Shown here: positions 10,064-19,319 of the stretch, piece by piece
How the letters are laid out: each line of letters opens with the position of its first letter
How positions within the stretch are numbered: the first letter of the stretch is position 1
From: DASXAQ01 sp036406615
GTDB taxonomy: Bacteria; Actinomycetota; UBA4738
Direction of reading: 5' to 3'
Length of the DNA: 64,000 nt
Assembly (NCBI GenBank): GCA_036406615.1
Contig: DASXAQ010000103.1
Coordinates: 1-64,000 of the forward strand
The notes under the pieces: model-generated
Told to the model about the DNA's origin: nothing
What the model saw: the letters and a program-made list of their open reading frames with translations, nothing else
The model's database searches: none
Position numbers and translations under genes: made by a program

Positions 10064-11338
10064 GTGCTAAGGGCGTTCGTCAACGCGTTCAAGATCCCGG
10101 ACCTTCGCAAGAAGATCCTGTTCACGCTGTTCATCATCGCGATCTTCCGGCTCGGCTCCCACATCCCCGCCCCGGGCATCGACGTCGGCAAGCTGTCGCA
10201 GGAGTTCCAGCAGGCGGGCAGCCAGAGCGTCCTGCAGTTCATCGACCTGTTCTCCGGCGGGTCGCTGACGCGGTTCGCCGTGTTCTCGCTCGGCATCATG
10301 CCGTACATCACCAGCTCGATCATCATGCAGCTGCTCACGGTCGTGATCCCGCGCCTCGAGCAGTGGCAGCGCCAGGGCGAGATCGGCATCAAGAAGATCA
10401 CCCAGTGGACGCGCTACATGACTGTCACGCTGGCGCTGCTGCAGTCGACCGGCCTGGTGTTCCTGTTCCAGAACTCGTTCCAGATCATGAAGCCCGGCAC
10501 GTTCAACGCCCCGCACATCGCGCTGATCGTGCTGACCCTCACGGCCGGGACCGCCATGATCATGTGGCTCGGCGAGCTGATCACCCAGCGGGGGATCGGA
10601 AACGGGATGTCGATCCTGATCTTCACCAGCGTGATCTCCCGGCTGCCGGCCGAGGGGCTCGCGATCATGCAGCAGGGCGGCGCCGCGAAGTTCTACTTCT
10701 TCCTGGCCATGGGCGTCGGCATCGTGTTCGCCGTCGTCTACATGGAGCAGGGCCAGCGCCGCATCCCGGTGCAGTACGCCAAGCGCATCGTCGGGCGGCG
10801 CCAGACCTCGGGCGGCTCGACGTACATCCCGCTGAAGGTCAACCAGTCCGGCGTGATCCCGATCATCTTCGCGGCGTCGATCCTGTACTTCCCGAGCCTG
10901 CTGGCCAGCGTCATCCACGGCCAGTGGTTCCAGAACTTCGTGAACAACTACATCCTCAACCAGGCGAGCCTGGTCTACATGCTGATCTACGGCCTGCTCG
11001 TGGTGTTCTTCGCGTACTTCTACACCGCGATCGCGTTCGACCCGGTGCGGACCGCCGACGACATCCGCAAGTACGGCGGTTTCATCCCGGGCATCCGCCC
11101 GGGCCGGCCGACGGCCGAGTACCTGGCGAACGTGCTGAACCGGATCACCCTTCCCGGTTCGCTGTTCCTGGCGGCCATCGCGCTGCTGCCGTCGATCTTC
11201 CTGTCGATCTGGCACATCCAGTCCTTCCCGTTCGGCGGCACCAGCATCCTGATCACGGTCGGGGTCGCGCTGGAGACGATGAAGCAGGTCGAGTCCCAGC
11301 TGCTGATGCGCCACTACGAAGGGTTCCTGCGCTCGTGA
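10064..11338 (+). CDS. secY: Protein translocase subunit SecY
   Basis: 424 residues, GTG start. Ten predicted transmembrane helices; conserved features include LGIMPYITSSIIMQL (TM2), the plug-side GSHIPAPGID loop and the cytoplasmic RRQTSGGSTYIPLKVNQSGVIPIIFA region. SecY is the channel of the SecYEG translocon in the plasma membrane. It follows rplO as in most spc operons and overlaps adk by 4 bases. A TAGACT at about 10019-10024 could give an internal promoter. Confidence 0.97.
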   Translation: MLRAFVNAFKIPDLRKKILFTLFIIAIFRLGSHIPAPGIDVGKLSQEFQQAGSQSVLQFIDLFSGGSLTRFAVFSLGIMPYITSSIIMQLLTVVIPRLEQWQRQGEIGIKKITQWTRYMTVTLALLQSTGLVFLFQNSFQIMKPGTFNAPHIALIVLTLTAGTAMIMWLGELITQRGIGNGMSILIFTSVISRLPAEGLAIMQQGGAAKFYFFLAMGVGIVFAVVYMEQGQRRIPVQYAKRIVGRRQTSGGSTYIPLKVNQSGVIPIIFAASILYFPSLLASVIHGQWFQNFVNNYILNQASLVYMLIYGLLVVFFAYFYTAIAFDPVRTADDIRKYGGFIPGIRPGRPTAEYLANVLNRITLPGSLFLAAIALLPSIFLSIWHIQSFPFGGTSILITVGVALETMKQVESQLLMRHYEGFLRS

Positions 11339-11994
11339 GGCTCGTGCTCCTGGGACCGCCGGGGGCCGGGAAGGGTACGCAGGCTCACCGTCTCGCCGAC
11401 CGCTACCAGCTCACGCTGATCGCGACCGGCGACATCTTTCGCTCCCACGTCGCGCACAACACCGAGCTCGGACAGGAGGCGCGCCAGTACATGGACGCCG
11501 GCGAGCTCGTGCCGGACGACGTGGTCGTGCGCATGGTGACCGGGGCGCTGGCGGAGGCCGGCCGCGGCTTCATCCTGGACGGCTTCCCGCGCACGCGCCC
11601 GCAGGCCGAAGCGCTCGACCGGGTGCTGGAGGACCTGGCCGCGCCGATCTCGGCGGTGCTGGTGTTCGAGGTGGACGACGAGACGACGGTCAAGCGCCTG
11701 GCCGGGCGGCGGACGTGCCAGCGCTGCCAGCGGACCTACAACGTGGAGTTCAACCCCCCACGTCAGGAGGGGGTGTGCGACGTGTGCGGTGGCGACCTCG
11801 GGCAACGGACGGACGACGAGGAGGCCACCGTGCGCCATCGACTCGAGCTGTATCACGACGTGTCGCAGGCGCTCACGACGTTCTACGGGCAGCGCGGGCT
11901 GGTCCGGGTGGTGGACGCCGACGGGACGCAGGACGAGGTGACCGAGCGCGCCGTGGCCGCGCTGTCCGACCTGGCGCCGGCTGCGGGGTCGTGA
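11335..11994 (+). CDS. adk: Adenylate kinase (zinc LID form)
   Basis: 219 residues. P-loop GPPGAGKGT at residues 7-15; DGFPRT at about 82-87; LID domain of the long type with a Cys4 zinc site (C128, C131, C148, C151). Catalyses ATP + AMP to 2 ADP in the cytosol. GTG start overlapping the secY stop by 4 bases. secY-adk-map is the usual spc-operon end. Confidence 0.97.
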   Translation: MRLVLLGPPGAGKGTQAHRLADRYQLTLIATGDIFRSHVAHNTELGQEARQYMDAGELVPDDVVVRMVTGALAEAGRGFILDGFPRTRPQAEALDRVLEDLAAPISAVLVFEVDDETTVKRLAGRRTCQRCQRTYNVEFNPPRQEGVCDVCGGDLGQRTDDEEATVRHRLELYHDVSQALTTFYGQRGLVRVVDADGTQDEVTERAVAALSDLAPAAGS

Positions 11995-12007
11995 CGGAGG
12001 GGCGCGC

Positions 12008-12820
12008 GTGATCGTCTACAAGTCGCCGGAGGAGCTCGAACGGATGCGCGTGGCCGGCCGCGTCGTGGCCCGGACGATCGAGCGGCTGGTCGAAGCGGTG
12101 CGGCCGGGGATGACCACCGCCGACCTGGACACGATCGGGGAGCGGAGCATCCGCGACGAGGGATGCGTGCCGTCGTTCCTGGGCTACCGGGGCTTCCCCG
12201 CGTCGATCTGCACCTCGGTGAACCAGGAGGTCGTGCACGGCATCCCCAGTCGCAAGCGCGTGCTCAAGCCGGGGGACCTGCTGTCGCTGGACGTCGGCGC
12301 CATCTGGGAGGGCTACCATGGCGACGCCGCCGTCAGCCTGTTCGTCGGCGGCTCGGCGCCGTCGCCCGAGGCGGAGACCCTGGTGGAGGTGACCGAGCGG
12401 TCGCTGGACGCAGGGATCGGCGCGCTTCGGCCCCGCGGACGTCTGTCGGACGTGGGTCACGCGGTGGAGCAGGTGGTCGATGCGGCCGGGTTCTCCGTCG
12501 TCCGCGAGTACGTCGGGCACGGCGTGGGGCGCGCCCTGCACGAGGATCCGCAGATCCCGAACTACGGCGAGGCCGGCCGCGGGCCCGCCGCCAAGCCGGG
12601 CCTGGTCGTGGCCATCGAGCCGATGGTCAACGCCGGTGGGTGGCGCACGAAGGTCCTGAAGGACGACTGGACGGTCGTGACGCTCGACGGCAGCCTCTCG
12701 GCGCACTTCGAGCACACGCTGGCCGTCACCTCGGAGGGCATCGAGGTGCTCACGGCCCACGGCTACCGTTTCTCGAAGGCGCCGGCGGGGGACGGCGGGA
12801 AGGCCGGGGCTCGGGCCTGA
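12008..12820 (+). CDS. map: Methionine aminopeptidase, type I
   Basis: 270 residues, GTG start. Dinuclear metal ligands of the pita-bread fold are all visible: D95, D106, H171, E204, E235, with H78 as the substrate-binding His. Removes the initiator Met from nascent proteins. It lies 13 bases after adk and ends 127 bases before infA, where a new promoter is seen. Confidence 0.96.
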   Translation: MIVYKSPEELERMRVAGRVVARTIERLVEAVRPGMTTADLDTIGERSIRDEGCVPSFLGYRGFPASICTSVNQEVVHGIPSRKRVLKPGDLLSLDVGAIWEGYHGDAAVSLFVGGSAPSPEAETLVEVTERSLDAGIGALRPRGRLSDVGHAVEQVVDAAGFSVVREYVGHGVGRALHEDPQIPNYGEAGRGPAAKPGLVVAIEPMVNAGGWRTKVLKDDWTVVTLDGSLSAHFEHTLAVTSEGIEVLTAHGYRFSKAPAGDGGKAGARA

Positions 12821-12854
12821 ACCCCGGCGAACCCGCGCAAATCGGTCACACCGG

Positions 12855-12884
12855 TAGACGTTTGCGCTGCTCGCGCCCTATACT
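12855..12884 (+). promoter_or_regulatory. Predicted sigma-70-type promoter for infA operon
   Basis: TAGACG (12855-12860), an 18-base spacer and TATACT (12879-12884). The predicted transcript would have a leader of about 55 bases before the infA GTG. It probably drives infA-rpmJ-rpsM-rpsK-rpoA-rplQ independently of the spc operon. Confidence 0.6.
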
Positions 12885-12947
12885 TGGCGGTCGGCCTCTG
12901 AGGTACCCCTCGAGGTCGCGTTCATTGTCGAGAGGTCATCCCGGAGC

Positions 12948-13166
12948 GTGGCGAAAAAGGATGCAATCGAGGTCGAGGGCACGGTCGTCGAGCCGTTGCC
13001 CAACGCCATGTTTCGGGTGGAATTGGAGAACGGGCACAAGGTCCTGACCCACATCTCCGGCAAGATGCGGATGCACTACATCCGGATCCTGCCGGGAGAC
13101 CGGGTGCTCGTGGAGCTGTCGCCCTACGACCTGACCCGGGGCCGGATCGTCTACCGGTACCGGTAG
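12948..13166 (+). CDS. infA: Translation initiation factor IF-1
   Basis: 72 residues, exact family length, GTG start. S1/OB-fold motifs: [24 protein letters not shown] and [32 protein letters not shown]. Binds the 30S A site during initiation. Confidence 0.97.
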   Translation: MAKKDAIEVEGTVVEPLPNAMFRVELENGHKVLTHISGKMRMHYIRILPGDRVLVELSPYDLTRGRIVYRYR

Positions 13167-13202
13167 CGGGCGGATCACCGGGCCGAGCACGGGAAGGTAT
13201 CG

Positions 13203-13316
13203 ATGAAGGTTCGTCCGTCGGTCAAGAAGATGTGCGAGAAGTGCAAGCTGATCCGCCGAAACGGCGTGGTCATGGTCATCTGCACGAACCCGCGGCACAA
13301 GCAGCGGCAGGGCTAG
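13203..13316 (+). CDS. rpmJ: 50S ribosomal protein L36
   Basis: 37 residues, [21 protein letters not shown] and a C-terminal [11 protein letters not shown]. Zinc ligands C11, C14, C27 and H32 mark the C+ form. Located between infA and rpsM as expected, with GGAAGG upstream. It is easily missed because of its size. Confidence 0.96.
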   Translation: MKVRPSVKKMCEKCKLIRRNGVVMVICTNPRHKQRQG

Positions 13317-13325
13317 GAGGCGGCA

Positions 13326-13703
13326 GTGGCTCGGATCGCAGGCGTCGACCTTCCGCGCGACAAGCGCGTGGACGTCGCCCTTCGCTACATCTACGGCATC
13401 GGATCGACCCGGGCGCGGCTCACCGTCGACGGGCTCGGCCTTGACGGCGGCCGCAAGGTCCGCGACCTGACCGAGGAGGAGGTCGTCCGGATCCGCGACT
13501 GGATCGACGGCAACTACAAGGTCGAGGGCGACCTTCGCCGCGACGTCGCGCAGGACATCAAGCGCAAGATCGAGATCGGCGCGTACCAGGGCATCCGGCA
13601 CCGCCGGAGCCTCCCGGTCCGGGGACAGCGCACGCACACCAACGCCAGGACGCGCAAGGGGCCGAAGAAGACGGTCGGCGTCAAGCGCAAGAAAGGCAAG
13701 TAA
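13326..13703 (+). CDS. rpsM: 30S ribosomal protein S13
   Basis: 125 residues, GTG start ([26 protein letters not shown]). C-terminal basic tail [18 protein letters not shown] contacts tRNA. Normal length. Confidence 0.97.
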   Translation: MARIAGVDLPRDKRVDVALRYIYGIGSTRARLTVDGLGLDGGRKVRDLTEEEVVRIRDWIDGNYKVEGDLRRDVAQDIKRKIEIGAYQGIRHRRSLPVRGQRTHTNARTRKGPKKTVGVKRKKGK

Positions 13704-13714
13704 GGGGATAGCCG

Positions 13715-14107
13715 GTGGCCAAGCCGAAGACCAAGAAGCCGCGGCGGCGGGAGAAGAAGAACATCGCCCACGGCCAGGCCCACATCAAGTCCACGTTCAA
13801 CAACACCATCATCACGATCACGGACCTGGACGGGAACACGATCTCGTGGGCCAGCGCCGGCAACGTCGGCTTCAAGGGATCCCGAAAGTCCACGCCGTTC
13901 GCGGCGCAGCTGGCCGCGGAGGCTGCCGCCCGCCGCGCGCAGGAACACGGCCTGCTGAAGGTCGACGTGTTCGTCAAGGGACCGGGGTCGGGCCGCGAGA
14001 CGGCCATCCGGTCGCTCGCGGCGACGGGTCTCGAGATCCTGGGCATCCAGGATGTGACGCCCGTTCCGCACAACGGCTGCCGCCCGCGCAAGCGGCGGCG
14101 CGTCTAG
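13715..14107 (+). CDS. rpsK: 30S ribosomal protein S11
   Basis: 130 residues, GTG start. Contains [28 protein letters not shown] and the C-terminal [18 protein letters not shown]. It is followed by a 95-base gap and rpoA; rpsD (S4), which sits here in Mycobacterium and many other bacteria, is absent, as in Streptomyces. Confidence 0.97.
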   Translation: MAKPKTKKPRRREKKNIAHGQAHIKSTFNNTIITITDLDGNTISWASAGNVGFKGSRKSTPFAAQLAAEAAARRAQEHGLLKVDVFVKGPGSGRETAIRSLAATGLEILGIQDVTPVPHNGCRPRKRRRV

Positions 14108-14202
14108 CACCACGCACCAACCCCGCCCGCGAAGGCGCGCGGCGGGAGGAACACACGAGGCGGGGCAGGAGTGGATGATCCCCCGCCAAGGAGGGAACGA
14201 AC
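14108..14202 (+). promoter_or_regulatory. Structured leader before rpoA
   Basis: 95 bases with two possible hairpins: a GC arm pair at 14122-14131/14136-14146, and GGCGGGG (from about 14159) with CCCCCGCC (near 14179-14186), which ends just before the AAGGAGGG Shine-Dalgarno of rpoA. It may be a translational control site or simply the scar of a lost rpsD. No promoter is clear. Confidence 0.35.
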
Positions 14203-15132
14203 GTGCTCATCGTCGCAAGACCCGAGATCCAGGAAGAGTCCATCTCGCCCACGCGCTCGAAGTTCGTCGTCGAGCCCCTCGAGCCGGGCTTCGGCTACAC
14301 GCTCGGCAACGCGCTTCGCAGGACCCTGCTGTCGTCGATCCCCGGCGCGGCCATCTCCTCGGTGAAGATCGAGGGTGTGCTGCACGAGTTCTCGACGATC
14401 CCGAAGGTCACCGAGGACGTCACCGACATCATCCTGAACCTCAAGCAGCTGGTGATCCGCTCCGAGGTGGACGAGCCCGTGTCGGCGTACCTGCGCGTCA
14501 AGGGCCCGGCCACCGTGACGGCCGGCGACATCCAGCCGCCCTCGGGCGTCGAGATCCTCAACGGGGACCTGCACATCGCCTCGCTCGGCAAGGGCGCGAA
14601 CCTCGAGCTCGAGCTGGTGGTCGAGCGCGGCGTCGGCTACGTCACGGCGGAGCGCAACAAGAACCCGCGCGACCCGATCGGCGTGATCCCGGTCGACTCG
14701 ATCTACTCGCCGGTGCGGCGCGTCACGTACGCCGTCGAGAACACGCGCGTCGAACAGATGACCGACCGCGACCGCCTGATCCTGGACGTCGAGACCAACG
14801 GCGCCATCTCGCCGAAGGAGGCCATGGCGTCGGCCGGTAACACGTTGGCCGAGCTGGTCAACCTGTTCTCGGACCTGGCGGAGAGCGACCACGTGCGCGT
14901 CGGTCCGGCCGCCGTCGAGCCGCCGCAGGGCGATCTGGCGCTCACGATCGAGGAGCTCAACCTGTCGGTGCGCTCCTACAACTGCCTCAAGCGCGAGGGC
15001 ATCAACACGGTCGGCGACCTCATCCAGAAGTCCGAGCAGGAACTGATGGACATCCGCAACTTCGGCCAGAAGTCCATCGACGAGGTGAAGGCCAAGCTCG
15101 ACGAGCTCGGCCTCGGGCTGCGGGAGGACTAG
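14203..15132 (+). CDS. rpoA: DNA-directed RNA polymerase subunit alpha
   Basis: 309 residues. GTG start. Alpha-NTD with the dimer/assembly motif [22 protein letters not shown]; alpha-CTD with the helix-hairpin-helix [23 protein letters not shown] and [14 protein letters not shown]. Scaffold of RNA polymerase and contact for UP elements and activators. It abuts rplQ with no spacer. Confidence 0.97.
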   Translation: MLIVARPEIQEESISPTRSKFVVEPLEPGFGYTLGNALRRTLLSSIPGAAISSVKIEGVLHEFSTIPKVTEDVTDIILNLKQLVIRSEVDEPVSAYLRVKGPATVTAGDIQPPSGVEILNGDLHIASLGKGANLELELVVERGVGYVTAERNKNPRDPIGVIPVDSIYSPVRRVTYAVENTRVEQMTDRDRLILDVETNGAISPKEAMASAGNTLAELVNLFSDLAESDHVRVGPAAVEPPQGDLALTIEELNLSVRSYNCLKREGINTVGDLIQKSEQELMDIRNFGQKSIDEVKAKLDELGLGLRED

Positions 15133-15516
15133 ATGCCGAGGCCCCGACGAGGCCCGCGCCTGGGCAGCGGTCCCGCCCACGAGCGCCTGATGCTGGGAGG
15201 CCTTGCGGCGCAGCTGTTCACGCACGAGAAGGTCCGTACGACCGAGGCGAAGGCCAAGGCGCTGCGGCCGCTGGCGGAGCACCTGATCACGTTCGCGAAG
15301 CGCGCCCAGGGCGAGGACGCCAACTCGGTGCACCTTCGCCGCCAGGTGCTGAGGACGATCCCGGACCGCGACGTGGTCCACAAGCTGTTCTCGGAGATCG
15401 GCCCCCGTTACGAGGAGCGCGAGGGCGGCTACACGCGGATCCTGAAGCTCGGCCAGCGCAAGGGCGACGGGGCGCCGATGGCCATCATCGAGCTGCTCGG
15501 CGAGGACGAGGGCTAG
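15133..15516 (+). CDS. rplQ: 50S ribosomal protein L17
   Basis: 127 residues with [43 protein letters not shown] and [24 protein letters not shown]. Normal L17. Starts directly after the rpoA stop. Confidence 0.97.
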   Translation: MPRPRRGPRLGSGPAHERLMLGGLAAQLFTHEKVRTTEAKAKALRPLAEHLITFAKRAQGEDANSVHLRRQVLRTIPDRDVVHKLFSEIGPRYEEREGGYTRILKLGQRKGDGAPMAIIELLGEDEG

Positions 15517-15528
15517 CCAGCGCCGAGG

Positions 15529-16275
15529 GTGACGGTCGTCAGGCTCCTGTTGGCGTACGACGGCACTGGGTTCCACGGCTGGGCGCGCCAGCCCCGCGTG
15601 CGCACCGTCCAGGGCGTCGTGGAGGATGCGCTCGCGCGCTTCCTCGGTGAGCGGCCCGTCCTGTCCGTCGCCGGTCGCACCGACGCCGGCGTCCATGCGG
15701 CCGGCCAGGTGGCGTCGTTCGTGTGGCCGGCTCCCGTCGACGTCGACCGTGTCCAGCGGGCGCTCAACGGCATGCTGGGGCCGGAGGTGGCATGCCTTCG
15801 CGCGACACGGGCGGCCGACGGGTTCGACGCCCGCCGAAGCGCCACCGCCCGAGAGTACGTCTACCGCATCCACACGGGGGCGGCCGCAGACCCGTTCCGG
15901 TCCCGGTACGAGTGGCACCGCCCGGAACGGCTCGCCCTGGCGCCCATGCGGGCCGCGGCCCGCCACCTGGTGGGCGCGCACGACTTCCGGTCGTTCTGCC
16001 GGCTGCCGCCCGACGGCGGCGCGACCACCCGGACGCTGCGCACGCTGTCGGCCTCCGCGGCCGGCGAGCGCCTCGAGATCCGGGCCGTCGCCGACTCCTT
16101 CCTGCATCAGATGGTGCGCAGCCTCACCGGCACGCTGGTGGCGGCCGGGTCCGGGCGCCTGGACCCCGGGGAGGTGCCGCGGATCCTCGAGGCCCGGCGA
16201 CGCGACGCCGCCGCACAGATGGCGCCTCCTCACGGGCTCACGTTGATGCGCGTCCGATACCGGGCGAACGGGTGA
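15529..16275 (+). CDS. truA: tRNA pseudouridine(38-40) synthase
   Basis: 248 residues, GTG start. Catalytic Asp lies in GRTDAGVHA (about residues 48-56); LLLAYDGTGFHGWARQP at the N terminus and SFLHQMVRSLTGTL near the C terminus are family signatures. Modifies the anticodon arm of many tRNAs. Placement after rplQ is common in Actinomycetota and Firmicutes; 12 bases separate it from rplQ. Confidence 0.96.
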   Translation: MTVVRLLLAYDGTGFHGWARQPRVRTVQGVVEDALARFLGERPVLSVAGRTDAGVHAAGQVASFVWPAPVDVDRVQRALNGMLGPEVACLRATRAADGFDARRSATAREYVYRIHTGAAADPFRSRYEWHRPERLALAPMRAAARHLVGAHDFRSFCRLPPDGGATTRTLRTLSASAAGERLEIRAVADSFLHQMVRSLTGTLVAAGSGRLDPGEVPRILEARRRDAAAQMAPPHGLTLMRVRYRANG

Positions 16276-16386
16276 ACGATGGACGAACGTTGGTACTTTA
16301 GGCGCGAATTAGCCCGATCGCCCTATTGATGGTCCGCGCGGCGTCGACCATCCTTGGAGCGCGGCCCGGGCTGGGTGAATCGGGTC

Positions 16387-16416
16387 TAGACAGGATGGGC
16401 TAGCAGACCCTAGTCT
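16387..16416 (+). promoter_or_regulatory. Predicted promoter for the sugar transferase gene
   Basis: TAGACA (16387-16392), an 18-base spacer and TAGTCT (16411-16416), about 37 bases before the ATG at 16454. The 178-base gap 16276-16453 otherwise shows no ORF or strong hairpin. Confidence 0.5.
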
Positions 16417-16453
16417 GTTACCTCCGTCGGCGCGGGGCGCTGCTTTTGAACAC

Positions 16454-17896
16454 ATGCTGACCAGAGAACGCACGACCGAGTTCGCTCCTGAGGAGCGCGT
16501 CCTTCCCCCTCGGGGAGGGACGGTTCAGCGTTTCGCCCGGTTGGCGGTCTGGGTGGCCGTCACCGACGTGCTCGCGCTCATCGCCGCCATGGGGATGGCC
16601 TACTGGGTCCGCTACGGGCTCAAGGCGCCGGGGTTCAAACCCGACCTCGTCGTGCTGCTGGCGCCGCTCATCTTCGTTCCCATCTACGCGGCACTGCGCC
16701 TCTACAGCCTGTCGCGGTTGTCCCCCGCGGAGGAGTTCCGGCGAATCCCGGCAGGCGTGAGCCTCGGCATCAGCGCCCTGGTCGTGCTGGGGTTCTGGTC
16801 GAAGGCCACGTATTCGCGCCTGTGGATCGGCATGGTCTGGGGATTCGCGCTGCTGTTGACGTTCATTGCGCGCAAGTGCTGGCACGTGTACATGGGCCGG
16901 GCCAAGGCGCGCGGGGCGCTGTCGTTCCGCACGCTGGTCGTTGGCTCGAACCAGGAGGCCCGCCGGGTCGCCCAGGCCATGAAGACCCCGGCCCTCGGCT
17001 TCGAGCCGGTCGGGTTCGTCACGCTGAAGTCCGACTATGTGCGGCTGGACGGGCTGCCGGTGTACGACTCCTGTTCGATCGAGGACGCCATCCGCGACTG
17101 CCACGCCGACTGCGTGTTCGTCGCGGCCAGCGACGTGACCTCGGAACAGATGGCCACGATCACCAAGGCCGCGCGCGTCGCGGGCGTCGAGATCCGCGTC
17201 TCGGCCAACCTGGCGGAGATCCTGTCGTCGCGGCTCACCGTGCAGACGATCGGCAACCTGCTCGCGCTGTCGCTTCGCCCGGTGAACCTCACCGGGCGCC
17301 AGGCGCTGCTCAAGCGGACGTTCGACGTCGTGGTGTCCAGCCTCGCGCTGGTCATCACCCTCCCGTTGTGGCTGGTGATCGCCATCGCGCTCAAGCTCGA
17401 GACGCACGGGCCGGTTCTGTACCGGCAGGAGCGCATCGGCGCGAAGGGCCGGCCGTTCCAGATCCTGAAGTTCCGAACGATGGTCGTCGGCGCCGACCGG
17501 ATGCTGGACGAGCTGCAGCATCGCAACGAGGCCACCGGCCCGATGTTCAAGCTTCGCGACGACCCCCGCGTCACCCGGGTCGGGCGGTACCTGCGCCGCT
17601 TCAGCCTGGACGAGCTGCCCCAGCTGGTGAACGTTCTGAAGGGAGAGATGAGCCTGGTGGGTCCGCGGCCGGCGCTGCCGAGCGAGGTCGCGGCCTACGA
17701 GGACTGGCACCTGGACCGGCTGGAGGTGCCGCCTGGCATCACCGGCCTGTGGCAGATCCGCGGCCGCAGCCAGCTCCCGTTCGACGCCTACGTGCGCCTG
17801 GACCTGTTCTACATCGAGAACTGGTCGATGGCCTACGACCTGTACATCCTGGCGGAGACGCTTCCGGCCGTGTTCACGCGCAAGGGCGCCTACTAG
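16454..17896 (+). CDS. Polyprenyl-phosphate hexose-1-phosphate transferase (exopolysaccharide initiator)
   Basis: 480 residues. The N-terminal third has four or five hydrophobic helices (from about residue 30, e.g. VTDVLALIAAMGMAYWVRYG); a Rossmann-like central domain follows (LVVGSNQEARRVAQAM), and residues about 285-480 form the bacterial sugar-transferase domain: KRTFDVVVSSLALVITLPLW, QERIGAKGRPFQILKFRTM, SLDELPQLVNVLKGEMSLVGPRPALP. This is the WcaJ/WbaP type, which moves hexose-1-phosphate from a UDP-sugar to undecaprenyl phosphate at the membrane to begin a polysaccharide repeat. No glycosyltransferase cluster follows; it sits alone between truA and rplM, so its polymer is unknown. Confidence 0.9.
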   Translation: MLTRERTTEFAPEERVLPPRGGTVQRFARLAVWVAVTDVLALIAAMGMAYWVRYGLKAPGFKPDLVVLLAPLIFVPIYAALRLYSLSRLSPAEEFRRIPAGVSLGISALVVLGFWSKATYSRLWIGMVWGFALLLTFIARKCWHVYMGRAKARGALSFRTLVVGSNQEARRVAQAMKTPALGFEPVGFVTLKSDYVRLDGLPVYDSCSIEDAIRDCHADCVFVAASDVTSEQMATITKAARVAGVEIRVSANLAEILSSRLTVQTIGNLLALSLRPVNLTGRQALLKRTFDVVVSSLALVITLPLWLVIAIALKLETHGPVLYRQERIGAKGRPFQILKFRTMVVGADRMLDELQHRNEATGPMFKLRDDPRVTRVGRYLRRFSLDELPQLVNVLKGEMSLVGPRPALPSEVAAYEDWHLDRLEVPPGITGLWQIRGRSQLPFDAYVRLDLFYIENWSMAYDLYILAETLPAVFTRKGAY

Positions 17897-18052
17897 GGGT
17901 CTCCGCCGCCCGCCGGGGCAGCCCGGGACCGGGTCCGACCAGCGGGAATCTAGTATCCTTCCCGGGCTCTCCGCGTACGGATCCGGGCGTCAGCGCGTCC
18001 CGACCAGTCGCCGGCGAGCCGCCGAGACCCTGGCCAGTCCGAAGAGACACCG
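17897..18052 (+). promoter_or_regulatory. rplM promoter/leader region
   Basis: A -10-like TAGTAT lies at 17951-17956, about 97 bases before rplM, with no convincing -35. A leader of about 90 bases is long for this genome. L13 leader autoregulation is known in other bacteria, but I cannot identify a specific RNA motif here. Confidence 0.4.
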
Positions 18053-18850
18053 ATGAAGACTTACGCCCCGAAGCCCGCCGACATCGAGCGCGGGTGGTAC
18101 GTGGTCGACGCCGACGGCGTCGTCCTCGGCCGCCTGGCATCCGAGGTCGCCAAGATCCTTCGCGGCAAGCACAAGCCCATCTACGCTCCACACGCCGACA
18201 CCGGCGACCACGTGATCGTGGTCAACGCGTCCGGGATCCGGCTGACCGGCGGCAAGGAGACGAAGAAGGTCTACTCGCGCCACTCGGGCTATCCGGGCGG
18301 GCTGACGCAGGTGGACTACGGGCGACTGATGTCCGAGCGCCCGGCCGTGGCCGTCGAGCGTGCGGTCCGCGGCATGCTCCCCAAGAACCGCCTCGGCCGC
18401 AAGATGCTCGGCAAGCTCTCGGTGTACGAGGGCGCCGAGCACCGGCACCAGGCGCAGAAGCCGAAGCCGCTGGCGCTCGGTGAGGTGCCGCCCTGGACGG
18501 GCCTGCCGGTTCCCGCGCCCAAGCCCGAGCCGAAGCCGAAGGCCGAGGCGCCGCGCCGTCGCGGCGCGGCCAAGCCCGCCGGCGGCAAGCCCGCGAGCCG
18601 TTCCGGCTCCGCTGCGGGTGGACGAGCCGCGGGGGCCAGGGGCGGGACGAAGTCGGCGACGAGGAAGTCGGCGACGCGAAAGTCGGCGACGCGAAAGTCG
18701 TCGACGCGGTCCGGCACATCGACGTCGGCGCGCCCGTCGACGGCGAAGAGCACCGCGAAGTCGAGCGCCGAGTCGACGGCGAAGTCGACCGCGAAGGCGA
18801 GCACGCGCACGCGGCGGACGAAGGCCGCGTCGAAGGCCGAACAGGAGTAG
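18053..18850 (+). CDS. rplM: 50S ribosomal protein L13 with long basic repeat tail
   Basis: 265 residues; L13 is normally about 145. The core is intact ([49 protein letters not shown]). From about residue 150 there is a low-complexity tail: first Pro/Lys/Ala-rich, then four tandem copies of K-S-A/S-T-R (18650-18709), then S/T-A-K-S repeats, ending in a Lys/Arg-rich stretch. The reading frame is clean to a TAG 4 bases before rpsI. The tail resembles the Ala/Lys-rich C termini of bacterial histone-like proteins (HupS, HupB type); its function here is unknown. Confidence 0.95.
   Translation: MKTYAPKPADIERGWYVVDADGVVLGRLASEVAKILRGKHKPIYAPHADTGDHVIVVNASGIRLTGGKETKKVYSRHSGYPGGLTQVDYGRLMSERPAVAVERAVRGMLPKNRLGRKMLGKLSVYEGAEHRHQAQKPKPLALGEVPPWTGLPVPAPKPEPKPKAEAPRRRGAAKPAGGKPASRSGSAAGGRAAGARGGTKSATRKSATRKSATRKSSTRSGTSTSARPSTAKSTAKSSAESTAKSTAKASTRTRRTKAASKAEQE
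18650..18709 (+). repeat. Tandem 15-bp coding repeat in rplM
   Basis: Four in-frame copies of a 15-base unit (consensus AAGTCGGCGACGCGA) encoding Lys-Ser-Ala/Ser-Thr-Arg. Copies differ by one to three bases; the two middle ones are identical. A multiple of three, so slippage would change tail length without frameshift. Confidence 0.9.
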
Positions 18851-18854
18851 GGAG

Positions 18855-19256
18855 ATGGCGGAGACCACGACGACCCGGGCCCTGGGAACCGGCCGCCGCA
18901 AGGAAGCGATCGCGCGCGTCACGGTGACGCCGGGCACGGGCCAATTCGTCCTGAACGGACGCACGCTCGAGGATTACTTCCCGAACCGCGCGCACCGTAT
19001 GCAGGTCGCCGCGCCGCTTCGGGTCATCGGCCGCGAGAAGGACTTCGACGTCGTCGCCCGCATCGAGGGCGGCGGCGTGAACGGCCAGGCGGGAGCGCTT
19101 CGCCACGGGATCGCGCGCGCCCTGATCCAGTACGACCCCGAGGTGCGGCCGCAGCTCAAGCGCGAGGGCTTCCTGACGCGGGACTCGAGGGAGAAGGAGC
19201 GGCGCAAGTACGGCCTCAAGAAGGCGCGCAAAGCTCCGCAGTACTCCAAGCGGTAA
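18855..19256 (+). CDS. rpsI: 30S ribosomal protein S9
   Basis: 133 residues. [19 protein letters not shown] at the N terminus and the invariant C-terminal [12 protein letters not shown] that reaches the P-site tRNA. ATG at 18855 follows the rplM stop by 4 bases with GGGAG upstream. The rplM-rpsI pair is universal. Confidence 0.97.
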   Translation: MAETTTTRALGTGRRKEAIARVTVTPGTGQFVLNGRTLEDYFPNRAHRMQVAAPLRVIGREKDFDVVARIEGGGVNGQAGALRHGIARALIQYDPEVRPQLKREGFLTRDSREKERRKYGLKKARKAPQYSKR

Positions 19257-19319
19257 TCGCGGGCGCGCGGGCCTTCGACCTCCTCGTTGCGAACGAACGC
19301 GCGGTTTCGATCGGGCGCG

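Noticed and set aside
12821..12947. Search for a tRNA or small RNA gene between map and infA
   Set aside because: No cloverleaf or stable RNA fold is visible; the region is explained by a promoter and leader.
14104..16233. 709-codon reverse-strand ORF
   Set aside because: Covers rpoA, rplQ and truA on the opposite strand; no recognisable motif.
18650..18709. Short tandem repeat considered as a CRISPR-like array
   Set aside because: Units are 15 bases, contiguous, in frame and inside rplM; no spacers.
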